Shown here: positions 8,514-14,933 of the stretch, in pieces
Layout: each line of letters starts with the position of its first letter
Position numbering within the stretch: the first letter of the stretch is position 1
Source: an uncultured bacterium
Lineage (GTDB): Bacteria > Actinomycetota > Coriobacteriia > Coriobacteriales > Coriobacteriaceae
Reading direction: 5' to 3'
DNA: 38,664 nt
Assembly (NCBI GenBank): GCA_905215445.1
Contig: CAJMPZ010000016.1
Span: 1 to 38,664 of the forward strand
The notes under the pieces: generated by a model
What the model was told of the DNA's origin: nothing
The model's database searches: none
The model's input: the letters and a program-made list of their open reading frames with translations, nothing else
Translations under genes and position numbers: made by a program

Positions 8514-8550
8514 AGCCACCGCAAAGGGGGCAGGCACCTTTGCGGTGGCT
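8514..8550. repeat. REP-like palindrome, left copy
   Basis: Perfect 14-bp arms (8514-8527 and 8537-8550) flank the loop GGGCAGGCA. It sits 15 bases after the thiD stop. A second copy with the same loop and core arms is at 8795-8827. It resembles short REP-type palindromes, but no RAYT transposase gene is in the window. Confidence 0.85.
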
Positions 8551-8560
8551 CCCACAAACA

Positions 8561-8776
8561 TCTCGATCTGTAACAGTTAGAGCCCATTTTTCGGCCCACC
8601 TGTTACAGATCGAGACATTCAAATTCCGCTGAGAAGATAATCTCAATCTGTAACAGTAACTCGGCAAAATCGACCCTAGATGTTACAGATCGAGACAAAC
8701 GACCGATATCGACCTAAATAATCTCAATCTGTAACATCTAGCCCGTTTTCGACCTTACAACTGTTACAGATCAAGA
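8561..8776. repeat. Array of three 55-bp hairpin units
   Basis: Three units of exactly 55 bp lie at 8561-8615, 8641-8695 and 8722-8776, separated by 25 and 26 bases. Each has 15-16-base arms of the form TCTCRATCTGTAACA and TGTTACAGATYRAGA around a variable 23-25-base loop. Unit 1 is a perfect inverted repeat. Units 2 and 3 carry one and two changes, all of which give G-U pairs in minus-strand RNA. Each loop contains TCGRCC near its right side. No coding sequence covers the array. It fills the convergent gap between thiD and the SGNH hydrolase. Confidence 0.85.
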
Positions 8777-8794
8777 CAAACAAACGATCCAAAA

Positions 8795-8827
8795 CCACCG
8801 CAAAGGGGGCAGGCACCTTTGCGGTGG
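8795..8827. repeat. REP-like palindrome, right copy
   Basis: 12-bp arms (8795-8806 and 8816-8827) flank the loop GGGCAGGCA, the same as the copy at 8514-8550. It ends 13 bases before the stop codon of the SGNH hydrolase. The two copies frame the three-unit array in direct order. Confidence 0.85.
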
Positions 8828-8839
8828 CTTGGGCTCGCG

Positions 8840-9499
8840 CTACTCACCGAGCATCTCTTGGAGCTTGGCTGCCACGGCATGTCCCAAGCTCTCGTGGCTT
8901 TCGGGCATCATATGCAGATAGTCGATATCGCCCGGCTCGGCATAATCGGCGGCATTCAAAAAGTCGCAGCCAAACTGCTCAGCCACATGCGCGTAGTACT
9001 CACCAAAATGTTCCGAGGCTTCTACGGAATGCTCGTCAAAGTCGGTCATATATACATCGGCGATCTGCGGCTTAATCTTGATAGGTGCCATCAGCAGAAT
9101 CCGTGGGCAGGGCGCGGCATCGGTCCAGGCAAACGCACGGACGGCGCGAATCAACGCCATGGCACCACGGGCGATATCGGAAGCTGTCACGCCAAAGACC
9201 GTCTTACAGTCGTTGGTGCCCAGCATGATCACAATGGCGTCCAGCGGCTTATGGGCCTCGAGCAGCATCGGAAGTGCGCGGATGCCGTTAAGATTGGTGT
9301 CCAGATGGCACATGTCGTCGCGTACCGTCGTGCGGCCGTTGAGGCCTTCTTCAATTACATGCCAGCCCTCGCCTAAGTCACGTTGGGCCACGCCGCACCA
9401 GCGCACATCCTGCGCATAGCGCACCGCGGTGCCGTCGCGCATGCCCGCCGGATCGTAACCATAGGTGTTGCTGTCGCCAAAGCATAGAACGTTTTTCAT
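8840..9499 (-). CDS. SGNH/GDSL hydrolase
   Basis: 219-residue esterase-like protein of the SGNH hydrolase superfamily. Block I is GDSNTYG with Ser10 as nucleophile. LNGRTT supplies the block II glycine, GTNDCK (Asn96) is block III, and DYLH near the C terminus (Asp193, His196) gives the rest of the catalytic set. There is no signal peptide, so it is probably cytoplasmic. The natural ester substrate cannot be told from the sequence. The ATG at 9499 follows GAGGGG at a normal distance. It lies on the same strand as the PARG-like gene upstream, from which a terminator separates it. Confidence 0.9.
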   Translation of the reverse strand: MKNVLCFGDSNTYGYDPAGMRDGTAVRYAQDVRWCGVAQRDLGEGWHVIEEGLNGRTTVRDDMCHLDTNLNGIRALPMLLEAHKPLDAIVIMLGTNDCKTVFGVTASDIARGAMALIRAVRAFAWTDAAPCPRILLMAPIKIKPQIADVYMTDFDEHSVEASEHFGEYYAHVAEQFGCDFLNAADYAEPGDIDYLHMMPESHESLGHAVAAKLQEMLGE

Positions 9500-9518
9500 C
9501 GTAAGCCCCTCGCTCAGT

Positions 9519-9551
9519 AAAAAGCCGACGGAAGCAGCCTCTCCCGTCGGC
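9519..9551 (-). terminator. Intrinsic terminator after the PARG-like gene
   Basis: On the minus strand, an 8-bp GC-rich stem (9544-9551 with 9524-9531) is followed directly by five T. It lies between the stop codon of the PARG-like gene and the start of the SGNH hydrolase. Confidence 0.85.
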
Positions 9552-9577
9552 TCGACCTATCTGTCAGCACGTACCGA

Positions 9578-10708
9578 TTACAGGTACTTGCGCCAATCGT
9601 CCTCGTCCTCATCATCCTCGGTAGCAGCCTGGGCCTGCTCGGCGGCGCGAGCTGCCGCAGCGCGAGCGGCAACCTGGGCATAGGACTCCTCGTTGCGCTC
9701 GGGGAAGTTTGCCAGCACGTGCTCGAACTTGGCAAAATCCTCATCCCAGCGCGTAGAAGGCACGGCAAAGAAGACCTGCTTGACCTTGAAGTCGCCCGAT
9801 GCGAGCTCCTTGCGGAAAATCTCGGCCACGGCCTCGGCATCAAAACCGTTGTTGTCGCAGCCCCAAGCGCCCAGTACGAGCTTCTCGCGATCCAGCTCGT
9901 CGCAGATGGCGAGCACAAAGCGGATACGGTCGCGCAGCGCGTCCAGCAGCGCATCGTCGCTCACGCGGTACTCCTGGCGTGTGCGCTTGGCATTGGGCGC
10001 GGCGGCCACGATCACATCGGCATACGCATGCACGTGGTTGCGGTCAAAACGCACCGCAGGCACTACCAGCGCACGGTTGCGGTAGAGCTCGCAGTTGATA
10101 TTGCGGCGACGGTTCTCGCCATACCACTTGCGCTGCTTGTCGAGCACGTTGTACAGATACGAATCGGCGCAGAGCGTAGCCTCCTGGCCCAGATAGCCCT
10201 GGACGTAGCCGCCACCCGGGTTGGTGAACGAGGCAAAGGCGAGCACTGCCATGTCGCAAAACTGCGCATAGCCACGGCCGTTGTCCAGAATGGCCTGCGT
10301 GGCGGAGGCATCAAGCACGGTGACCTCGGGCAGGGTCGGAGCGGGCTCCTCGGCAGGCGCGGACTCGGTCTCTGCGGGTTCCTCGGCAGGCGCAGACTCG
10401 TCCGTGACCTCGGTCTCGACGGACGCAACCTCAGCGGCCTCGACCTCGGCGGACTCAGACTCCTCGGCAACCGGCTCCTCGGCAGCCGCAGCCGCTTGGG
10501 CCTTGGCCTTCATCGCCGCGACAAAGCCGGCAGGCATACCGTCGAATTCGCGAACGCCGGCAAGCGAGCGCTCGATATCCTTGGCACACGCCTCGGACAC
10601 AGCCGCCACGTGGCGCTCGGCAGCCTTTGCGCGAGCCTCACGCTTGGGGTTGGGCTGTCCCGCGCGGTTGGGCCTGCGGTTACGGTTCCTGTTGTCGACA
10701 TCTGCCAT
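9578..10708 (-). CDS. TIGR02452-type PARG-like macrodomain protein, QEA variant
   Basis: 376 residues. The C-terminal part (about 130-350) resembles the microbial-type poly(ADP-ribose) glycohydrolase domain (TIGR02452), with NPGGGYVQG at 164-171 and GAWGC later. In active PARG enzymes the signature is GGG-X6-8-QEE and the second glutamate is catalytic. Here it reads Q175-E176-A177, so that residue is missing. The protein may bind ADP-ribose without cleaving it, or may use other residues. The N terminus is basic (RNRNRRPNR). Residues about 75-127 form an acidic Ala/Glu/Pro-rich linker with a repeated ESAPAEEPA. The C-terminal tail is acidic (EDDEDEDDW). The start at 10708 follows AGGTGA. Confidence 0.8.
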   Translation of the reverse strand: MADVDNRNRNRRPNRAGQPNPKREARAKAAERHVAAVSEACAKDIERSLAGVREFDGMPAGFVAAMKAKAQAAAAAEEPVAEESESAEVEAAEVASVETEVTDESAPAEEPAETESAPAEEPAPTLPEVTVLDASATQAILDNGRGYAQFCDMAVLAFASFTNPGGGYVQGYLGQEATLCADSYLYNVLDKQRKWYGENRRRNINCELYRNRALVVPAVRFDRNHVHAYADVIVAAAPNAKRTRQEYRVSDDALLDALRDRIRFVLAICDELDREKLVLGAWGCDNNGFDAEAVAEIFRKELASGDFKVKQVFFAVPSTRWDEDFAKFEHVLANFPERNEESYAQVAARAAAARAAEQAQAATEDDEDEDDWRKYL

Positions 10709-10773
10709 GAGTGGTCACCTTTCCTGTCGCTGCCGCTTTCGGTTTTTCCCATCCATGATACCCCGCCACGTAC

Positions 10774-10799
10774 AAAAAAGACGGCCCCGAAGGACCGCC
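10774..10799 (-). terminator. Intrinsic terminator after the BI-1 gene
   Basis: On the minus strand, an 8-bp stem (10792-10799 with 10780-10787) closed by a TTCG tetraloop is followed by six T. This is a textbook intrinsic terminator, 47 bases past the stop codon. Confidence 0.93.
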
Positions 10800-10845
10800 T
10801 TTCGCATTGATTTACGCACGCGGCGAGCACCGCTGCAACTCGCCG

Positions 10846-11541
10846 CTAGTCGCGACGACCAAGGATATTCAGGATACGCAGGAACACGTTGATGATATCC
10901 ACGAACAGGTTGGACGCCATGAGCACGGCGTTGGGCAGCGTGGGCGGCACCGTCGTGGCCACATAGGTGTCGTAGCCAATAAAACCGGCGAACACCACGA
11001 TCACGATCAGGTCGGTAATAGACTGCGAAACACCCATAAACATCAGCACGATCTCGACCAGGATCGTGGCAAGCAGAACGCCAAAACCGATGCCGTACAC
11101 GCGCTGGAAGAACTTGGGGAAGGTCACGCCCAGCGCGCCAAAGACAAAGGTGATGGCGGCGGTGGCGATAAAGGCGGTGTTGATGGTGGGCAGGTCGTAG
11201 TTGGCAAGGCCAAACGACGCGGTCAGGCCAAAGGTGCTCGCAAAGATCACGTAACCCGTGAGCGACAGGCCCACAGACTGCTTGCCCGCGGCAGCCGACA
11301 TCATGACAATGCCGACGATAGTCAAAATAAACGAGCCAAAGACCAGCGGCAAAGCGGCGCCGCTCATCATCATGCGGGCAAACGCCATGGTGCTCGTAAA
11401 GTAGGCGCCGGCGCCCATGGCGCAAAAGCCCAAAAAGATCAGGGCAGACATGACAAGGTTGTACGCGCGCGGCGACATCTCCTTGGCGCGGCTTGCGCCG
11501 CTCTCGACGGGGCCGTTCTGATAGCCCTGGATATCGTTCAT
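10846..11541 (-). CDS. Bax inhibitor-1/YccA family membrane protein
   Basis: 231-residue integral membrane protein with about seven hydrophobic segments, typical of the Bax inhibitor-1 (TMBIM) family. The family motif region near the C terminus reads FVGFIGYDTY-like (FAGFIGYDTY), followed by the usual run of Asp/Asn-containing helices. Bacterial members such as YetJ are pH-sensitive calcium leak channels, while YccA modulates FtsH in E. coli. Which applies here is unknown. The ATG at 11541 follows AAAGGACG. Upstream is a terminator-like hairpin (11556-11579) that could be the end of the preceding gene or part of this gene's leader. Confidence 0.9.
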   Translation of the reverse strand: MNDIQGYQNGPVESGASRAKEMSPRAYNLVMSALIFLGFCAMGAGAYFTSTMAFARMMMSGAALPLVFGSFILTIVGIVMMSAAAGKQSVGLSLTGYVIFASTFGLTASFGLANYDLPTINTAFIATAAITFVFGALGVTFPKFFQRVYGIGFGVLLATILVEIVLMFMGVSQSITDLIVIVVFAGFIGYDTYVATTVPPTLPNAVLMASNLFVDIINVFLRILNILGRRD

Positions 11542-11555
11542 AGGTTCGTCCTTTC

Positions 11556-11579
11556 AAAAAGCGCCACAAATAACGGCGC
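11556..11579 (-). terminator. Terminator-like hairpin before the BI-1 gene
   Basis: On the minus strand, GCGCC pairs with GGCGC across a 9-base loop and is followed by five T, then the BI-1 ribosome site. It could end the transcript of the small gene upstream. A possible -10 (TACAAT, 11602-11607) would, however, place it inside the BI-1 leader. Confidence 0.55.
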
Positions 11580-11625
11580 AGTAGCTGACAAGATTCCTGT
11601 CATTGTACCCGAACGCCGTGCGTCC

Positions 11626-11964
11626 TTACCTACGGCGCTCGCCCTCAAGCGTACGATCAAACGCCCAGACCCACCAACGCATCACGTGGGCCTGCGAGCC
11701 GTCCGGCCGTCCGCACGCCTGGTCCTCCAGATACAACTCGGTCGCATGCCCGCCAAAACGAACCTTATACGTTGCCGTACGAACACCGTGAACCGTTAAG
11801 CCAAAGCCCGTGGACGAGACAATCTCGTCAATTGTAAAGCAACGACCGTCGACCCAGCAGACGGTGACCGGCACGACTTGTCCGCCCGCGAGGATGCGAG
11901 CCACAACGTCCACATACTGCTTGTGCACGCGCCGAGTTTTGCCATCTGTCTGTCGATATTCCAT
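11626..11964 (-). CDS. Small conserved protein of unknown function
   Basis: 112 residues. It resembles a family of short cytoplasmic proteins in Firmicutes and Actinobacteria with the pattern YVDVVARxxxxGxxxPxxxxWxDGRxFxIDxI, followed by a strand-rich half ending in a tryptophan-rich segment (here MRWWVWAFD). I know no assigned function for it. I chose the ATG at 11964 (MEYRQ) because GGAGA lies just before it, although the spacing is short. An in-frame ATG 21 bases upstream has no ribosome site. It is divergent from pit and precedes the BI-1 gene on the same strand. Confidence 0.75.
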   Translation of the reverse strand: MEYRQTDGKTRRVHKQYVDVVARILAGGQVVPVTVCWVDGRCFTIDEIVSSTGFGLTVHGVRTATYKVRFGGHATELYLEDQACGRPDGSQAHVMRWWVWAFDRTLEGERRR

Positions 11965-12152
11965 GTCTCCTATTATCGAACGCATGTTTGCATATTGTAA
12001 AGCGAACAGACTGTGGTTTTGGAGTGTCGTAGCAATCGCACGTGTCCTCATGGTGTGTTAGCAAAAAGAACACCCGCGGTCAACAGGGCTAATATTCATT
12101 TTTAGTGCCAAAAAATTCACTGCTCCCATCAGAACTCGGTAAAGAAACCCGC

Positions 12153-12184
12153 AGGAGGTGATACGATTTATCATGTTTCTGTAA
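12153..12184 (+). other. Perfect Shine-Dalgarno with a three-codon reading frame
   Basis: AGGAGGTGAT (12153-12162) is a full 10-base complement of the usual 16S rRNA 3' end. Ten bases later comes ATG TTT CTG TAA (12173-12184), a start, two codons and a stop. It is in the same frame as pit, which begins 30 bases further on behind a much weaker ribosome site. A short inverted repeat (TGATA/TATCA) lies between the Shine-Dalgarno and this ATG. It could be a leader peptide, a ribosome loading site, or the remains of a longer pit N terminus. Confidence 0.5.
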
Positions 12185-12214
12185 CGTGCCTGCAAACTTC
12201 GAGAAAGCCCATAT

Positions 12215-13264
12215 ATGGACGTAACGTTCTCAACCTTCCTCGGCCAACTTGTGTCGAACCCAGTCCTTGCCGTCACCGTGATCCTCGCGCTCGGCGCCAT
12301 CTTCGTCAATGGATGGACCGACGCACCCAACGCCATCGCGACCTGCGTCACTACGCGTTGCATGCCCGCCCGCGCCGCCATCCTCATGAGTGCCGCATTC
12401 AACTTCCTTGGCGTGCTCATCATGACGCACTTTAACGCGAGCGTCGCCAACACCATCTCCCATATTGTCGACTTTGGCGGAAACAGCACCATGGCGCTCG
12501 CCTGCCTGTGCGCGGCGCTGTTCTCCATCGTCGTCTACGGCGCCACAGCGTCGCGTTTTGGCATCCCCACTTCGCAAAGCCACAGCCTTATCGCCGGCCT
12601 GACCGGTGCCGCCATCGCCCTCGGCGGCGCGAGCAGCGTCAACGTCCACGAGTGGATGAAGGTCATCTACGGCCTGGCGCTCTCCATCGGCCTGGGCTTT
12701 GTCATGGGCTGGGTCCTGTGCAAGCTCGTCTCGATTCTTTTCGCCGCCGCCAACAGGCGACGTGCCAATGTCTTCTTTAAATACGCTCAGATCGCAAGCG
12801 CTGCGGCCATGAGCTTTATGCACGGCGCGCAGGATGGACAGAAGTTCATCGGCGTGCTCTTTTTAGGCGTGGCCTTTGCCAGCGGCCAGACGAGCGTCGG
12901 CGATGCCGGCATCCCCATCTGGATTATGCTGCTGTGCTCGGCCACCATGGGCATCGGCACCAGCGTGGGCGGCGAGCGCATCATCAAGTCCGTTGGCCAG
13001 AGCATGGTCAAGCTCGAAAAGTACCAGGGCTTCTCCGCCGACCTGGCGGGCGCCGCAAACCTGCTGCTTGCCACGCTCACCGGCATCCCCGTGTCCTCCA
13101 CTCACATCAAGACCTGCGCCATCATGGGCGTCGGCGCCGTCAAGCGCCTTTCGGCCATCAACTTCGGCGTAGTCAAGGACATGATGTTCACCTGGTTCTT
13201 CACCTTCCCCGCCTGTGGACTCATCAGCTTTGTCATGGCCAAGCTGTTCATGATGTTCATCTAG
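12215..13264 (+). CDS. pit: PiT family inorganic phosphate permease
   Basis: 349-residue integral membrane protein of the PiT family (PF01384), a low-affinity phosphate importer driven by cation co-transport. The two family signature repeats are present in the clostridial-type form: NGWTDAPNAIAT near residue 30 and MHGAQDGQKFIG near residue 210. About ten hydrophobic segments are visible. The ATG at 12215 has only a weak site (GAGAAAG), while a perfect Shine-Dalgarno lies 53 bases upstream in front of a three-codon frame. The DUF47 partner gene follows 67 bases later, the usual pit-DUF47 pair. Confidence 0.94.
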   Translation: MDVTFSTFLGQLVSNPVLAVTVILALGAIFVNGWTDAPNAIATCVTTRCMPARAAILMSAAFNFLGVLIMTHFNASVANTISHIVDFGGNSTMALACLCAALFSIVVYGATASRFGIPTSQSHSLIAGLTGAAIALGGASSVNVHEWMKVIYGLALSIGLGFVMGWVLCKLVSILFAAANRRRANVFFKYAQIASAAAMSFMHGAQDGQKFIGVLFLGVAFASGQTSVGDAGIPIWIMLLCSATMGIGTSVGGERIIKSVGQSMVKLEKYQGFSADLAGAANLLLATLTGIPVSSTHIKTCAIMGVGAVKRLSAINFGVVKDMMFTWFFTFPACGLISFVMAKLFMMFI

Positions 13265-13331
13265 TCAAACCGAACGTCCATCCGGACCGTAACACCTCGC
13301 CCACCCGTCTTCGCCTCGAAAGGACCCACTC

Positions 13332-13955
13332 ATGGCAAAGAAACCCGATTCGTTCTACTTTGACAACTACGTCGCCTGCGCCGACCTCGCCGTCCAGGCC
13401 GCCGAGCTGCTTACCAAGATTTTCGAGAACTTCGATCCCGCAAAGATTCACGATATGCTCGACAAGATGCATGCGATCGAGCATGCGGCCGACAAGAAGC
13501 ACCATGAGCTTGAGGACGCCCTGCTCACGGCCTTTATCACCCCGCTTGAGCGCGAGGACCTGGATCTGATGAGCTGCTCGCTCGACACCGTGCTCGACCG
13601 TATCGAGGGCGTCGTGCAGCGCGTCTACTTCACCAACATCCAGAGCATCCATCCCGACGCCATCGTCATCGCCCACAAGGTGACCGACGCCTGCCGCGCC
13701 ATGAAGGACCTTATGGTCGAGCTGCCTAACTACCGCAAGTCCAAAACGCTGCGCGAGCTCGTCATCCAGATCAACACCATCGAGTCCGAGGCCGACGAGC
13801 TCTATATCAACGCCATGCGTAACCTGCACGTTAACGGCAAGGACCCGCTCGAGGTCATCGCTTGGCGTGACGTGTACGCCTTCCTGGAGTATTGTGCCGA
13901 CTGCTGCGAGAATGTGGCCGATGTCGTGGATTCGATTGTCATGAAGAACAGTTAA
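13332..13955 (+). CDS. DUF47 PhoU-like phosphate transport regulator
   Basis: 207-residue all-helical protein of the DUF47/PhoU-like family (PF01865), normally encoded next to a Pit permease and thought to control it. Helical heptads rich in Ala, Asp and Glu run through the whole length. The conserved acidic metal-site residues lie in segments such as HAIEHAADKKHHEL, NTIESEADELY and EYCADCCENVADVVDS. The ATG at 13332 follows GAAAGGAC. It probably shares a transcript with pit. It is distinct from the true PhoU encoded at 17613. Confidence 0.92.
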   Translation: MAKKPDSFYFDNYVACADLAVQAAELLTKIFENFDPAKIHDMLDKMHAIEHAADKKHHELEDALLTAFITPLEREDLDLMSCSLDTVLDRIEGVVQRVYFTNIQSIHPDAIVIAHKVTDACRAMKDLMVELPNYRKSKTLRELVIQINTIESEADELYINAMRNLHVNGKDPLEVIAWRDVYAFLEYCADCCENVADVVDSIVMKNS

Positions 13956-13975
13956 TTGGGGGTACGTGTCCCGGC

Positions 13976-14059
13976 GGCGAAGGGCCGGCCACGGTTTGCT
14001 TTCTCACTCCGGCTGCTTTGCAGAGTCGTTCGAAAGTAAACCGTGACCGGCCCTTCGCC
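13976..14059. repeat. 84-bp palindrome with 28-bp arms
   Basis: Arms 13976-14003 and 14032-14059 match over 28 positions with two deviations (one gives G-U on the plus strand, the other on the minus strand). The loop is 28 bases. It begins 21 bases after the DUF47 stop codon and has no U-tract, so it is not a usual intrinsic terminator. It may protect the 3' end of the pit-DUF47 transcript or belong to a mobile palindrome class. Confidence 0.85.
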
Positions 14060-14071
14060 TTACATACCACC

Positions 14072-14180
14072 ATTGGGAACTTTGGCTGATACTTTGAAAG
14101 CAATGAGGCTTTTGTTGGTAGGGCCTTTGAGCCCGATTGGGAACTTTGGGACCGCCTTAAACGTTTAGCTGAATCGGGCT
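14072..14180. repeat. Direct and inverted repeats before the nitroreductase
   Basis: ATTGGGAACTTTGG occurs twice, at 14072-14085 and 14136-14149, 64 bases apart. An inverted pair AGCCCGATT (14130-14138) and AATCGGGCT (14172-14180) overlaps the second copy. The stretch is T- and G-rich, unlike the surrounding DNA, and runs into the similarly T-rich 5' half of the nitroreductase gene. Confidence 0.6.
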
Positions 14181-14235
14181 TTGGGTACCCTTTGTTTTGC
14201 TTTGGATTGATTCACTGACTTTGGAGGGTTTGATT

Positions 14236-14766
14236 ATGGGGTATTTGGATCTGGCTCGGTCTCGGTATTCTTGCCGTTTGTTTGAGACTCGGGCTGTTGA
14301 GCAAGCTGTTGTGGATGCCATTGTTGAGGCGGGGCGTATTGCTCCTTCTGCTTGTAATAATCATCCAGCCCGTGTGATGGTGCTGGATACGCCTGAGCTG
14401 TTGGAGAAGGCTGCTGCTTGTCAGCCTCGGTTTGCTCGTGATGGGTCTATCTTTGGAGCTCCGCTTGTCTTCCTTATTTGCAGCGTTACCGATGATGCTT
14501 GGGTGCGCCCGTATGACCAGATGAATTCCAGTGAAATCGATACGTCCATCGTGTGCGACCAGATGATGATGGAGGCCACCGAGCAGGGCCTGGGAACGTG
14601 CTGGGTATGCCATTTTAAGCCTGAGGTGGCACAGGAGCAGTTCAATCTGCCCAAGGGCGTCTATCCCTATCACATGCTCGTCTGTGGCTATCCCGCCGAC
14701 CACATCGCAGACCCCGAGCATCGCGAGGCCCGCACCATTCCCCTCTCCGACTTCCTCCTCAAGTAG
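14236..14766 (+). CDS. Nitroreductase family protein
   Basis: 176-residue FMN-dependent oxidoreductase of the nitroreductase family. The N-terminal SRYSCRLFE (flavin phosphate contact), APSACNNHP and C-terminal GLGTCWVCHFKPE segments are family landmarks. The substrate is unknown. The ATG at 14236 follows GGAGGG by 7 bases, so a longer upstream frame is not needed. Codon use changes inside the gene. Up to about 14,490 the codons mostly end in T or G (GCT, TCT, GTT, TTG), and afterwards they end in C like the neighbours. This suggests that the 5' half and its upstream DNA came from another source. A terminator follows. Confidence 0.9.
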   Translation: MGYLDLARSRYSCRLFETRAVEQAVVDAIVEAGRIAPSACNNHPARVMVLDTPELLEKAAACQPRFARDGSIFGAPLVFLICSVTDDAWVRPYDQMNSSEIDTSIVCDQMMMEATEQGLGTCWVCHFKPEVAQEQFNLPKGVYPYHMLVCGYPADHIADPEHREARTIPLSDFLLK

Positions 14767-14814
14767 ATTTTTGGGACATGCCTTAAAACCTACCCTTGAC
14801 CGCTCACCCGTTCG

Positions 14815-14852
14815 CCGAGTTCTGCGCCACTATGTGCAGGGCTCGGTTTTTT
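14815..14852 (+). terminator. Terminator after the nitroreductase
   Basis: CCGAG at 14815-14819 pairs with CTCGG at 14842-14846, extended inward by CTGC/GCAG and wobble pairs, and is followed by six T on the plus strand. Confidence 0.85.
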
Positions 14853-14877
14853 ATGTTACGCACCCCGGCACAGTCAT

Positions 14878-14907
14878 AAAAAAGGACCCGCAAGCTGCGG
14901 GTCCTTT
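14878..14907 (-). terminator. Terminator after divIVA
   Basis: A 12-bp perfect stem (14881-14892 with 14896-14907) around a three-base loop is followed on the minus strand by a T-run (six A at 14878-14883 on the plus strand). It ends the divIVA transcript and closes the whole minus-strand division region. Confidence 0.92.
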
Positions 14908-14933
14908 CTAGGCACTAAATTGTAGGCCGAATG

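Noticed and set aside
8561..8776. CRISPR array
   Set aside because: Only three units are present, each internally palindromic over its whole length, with arms rather than identical repeats. There are no cas genes nearby.
8795..8827. Ordinary terminator for the SGNH hydrolase
   Set aside because: The palindrome lacks a U-run on either strand and repeats the copy at 8514-8550, so it is better described as a repeat, although it may still affect 3' ends.
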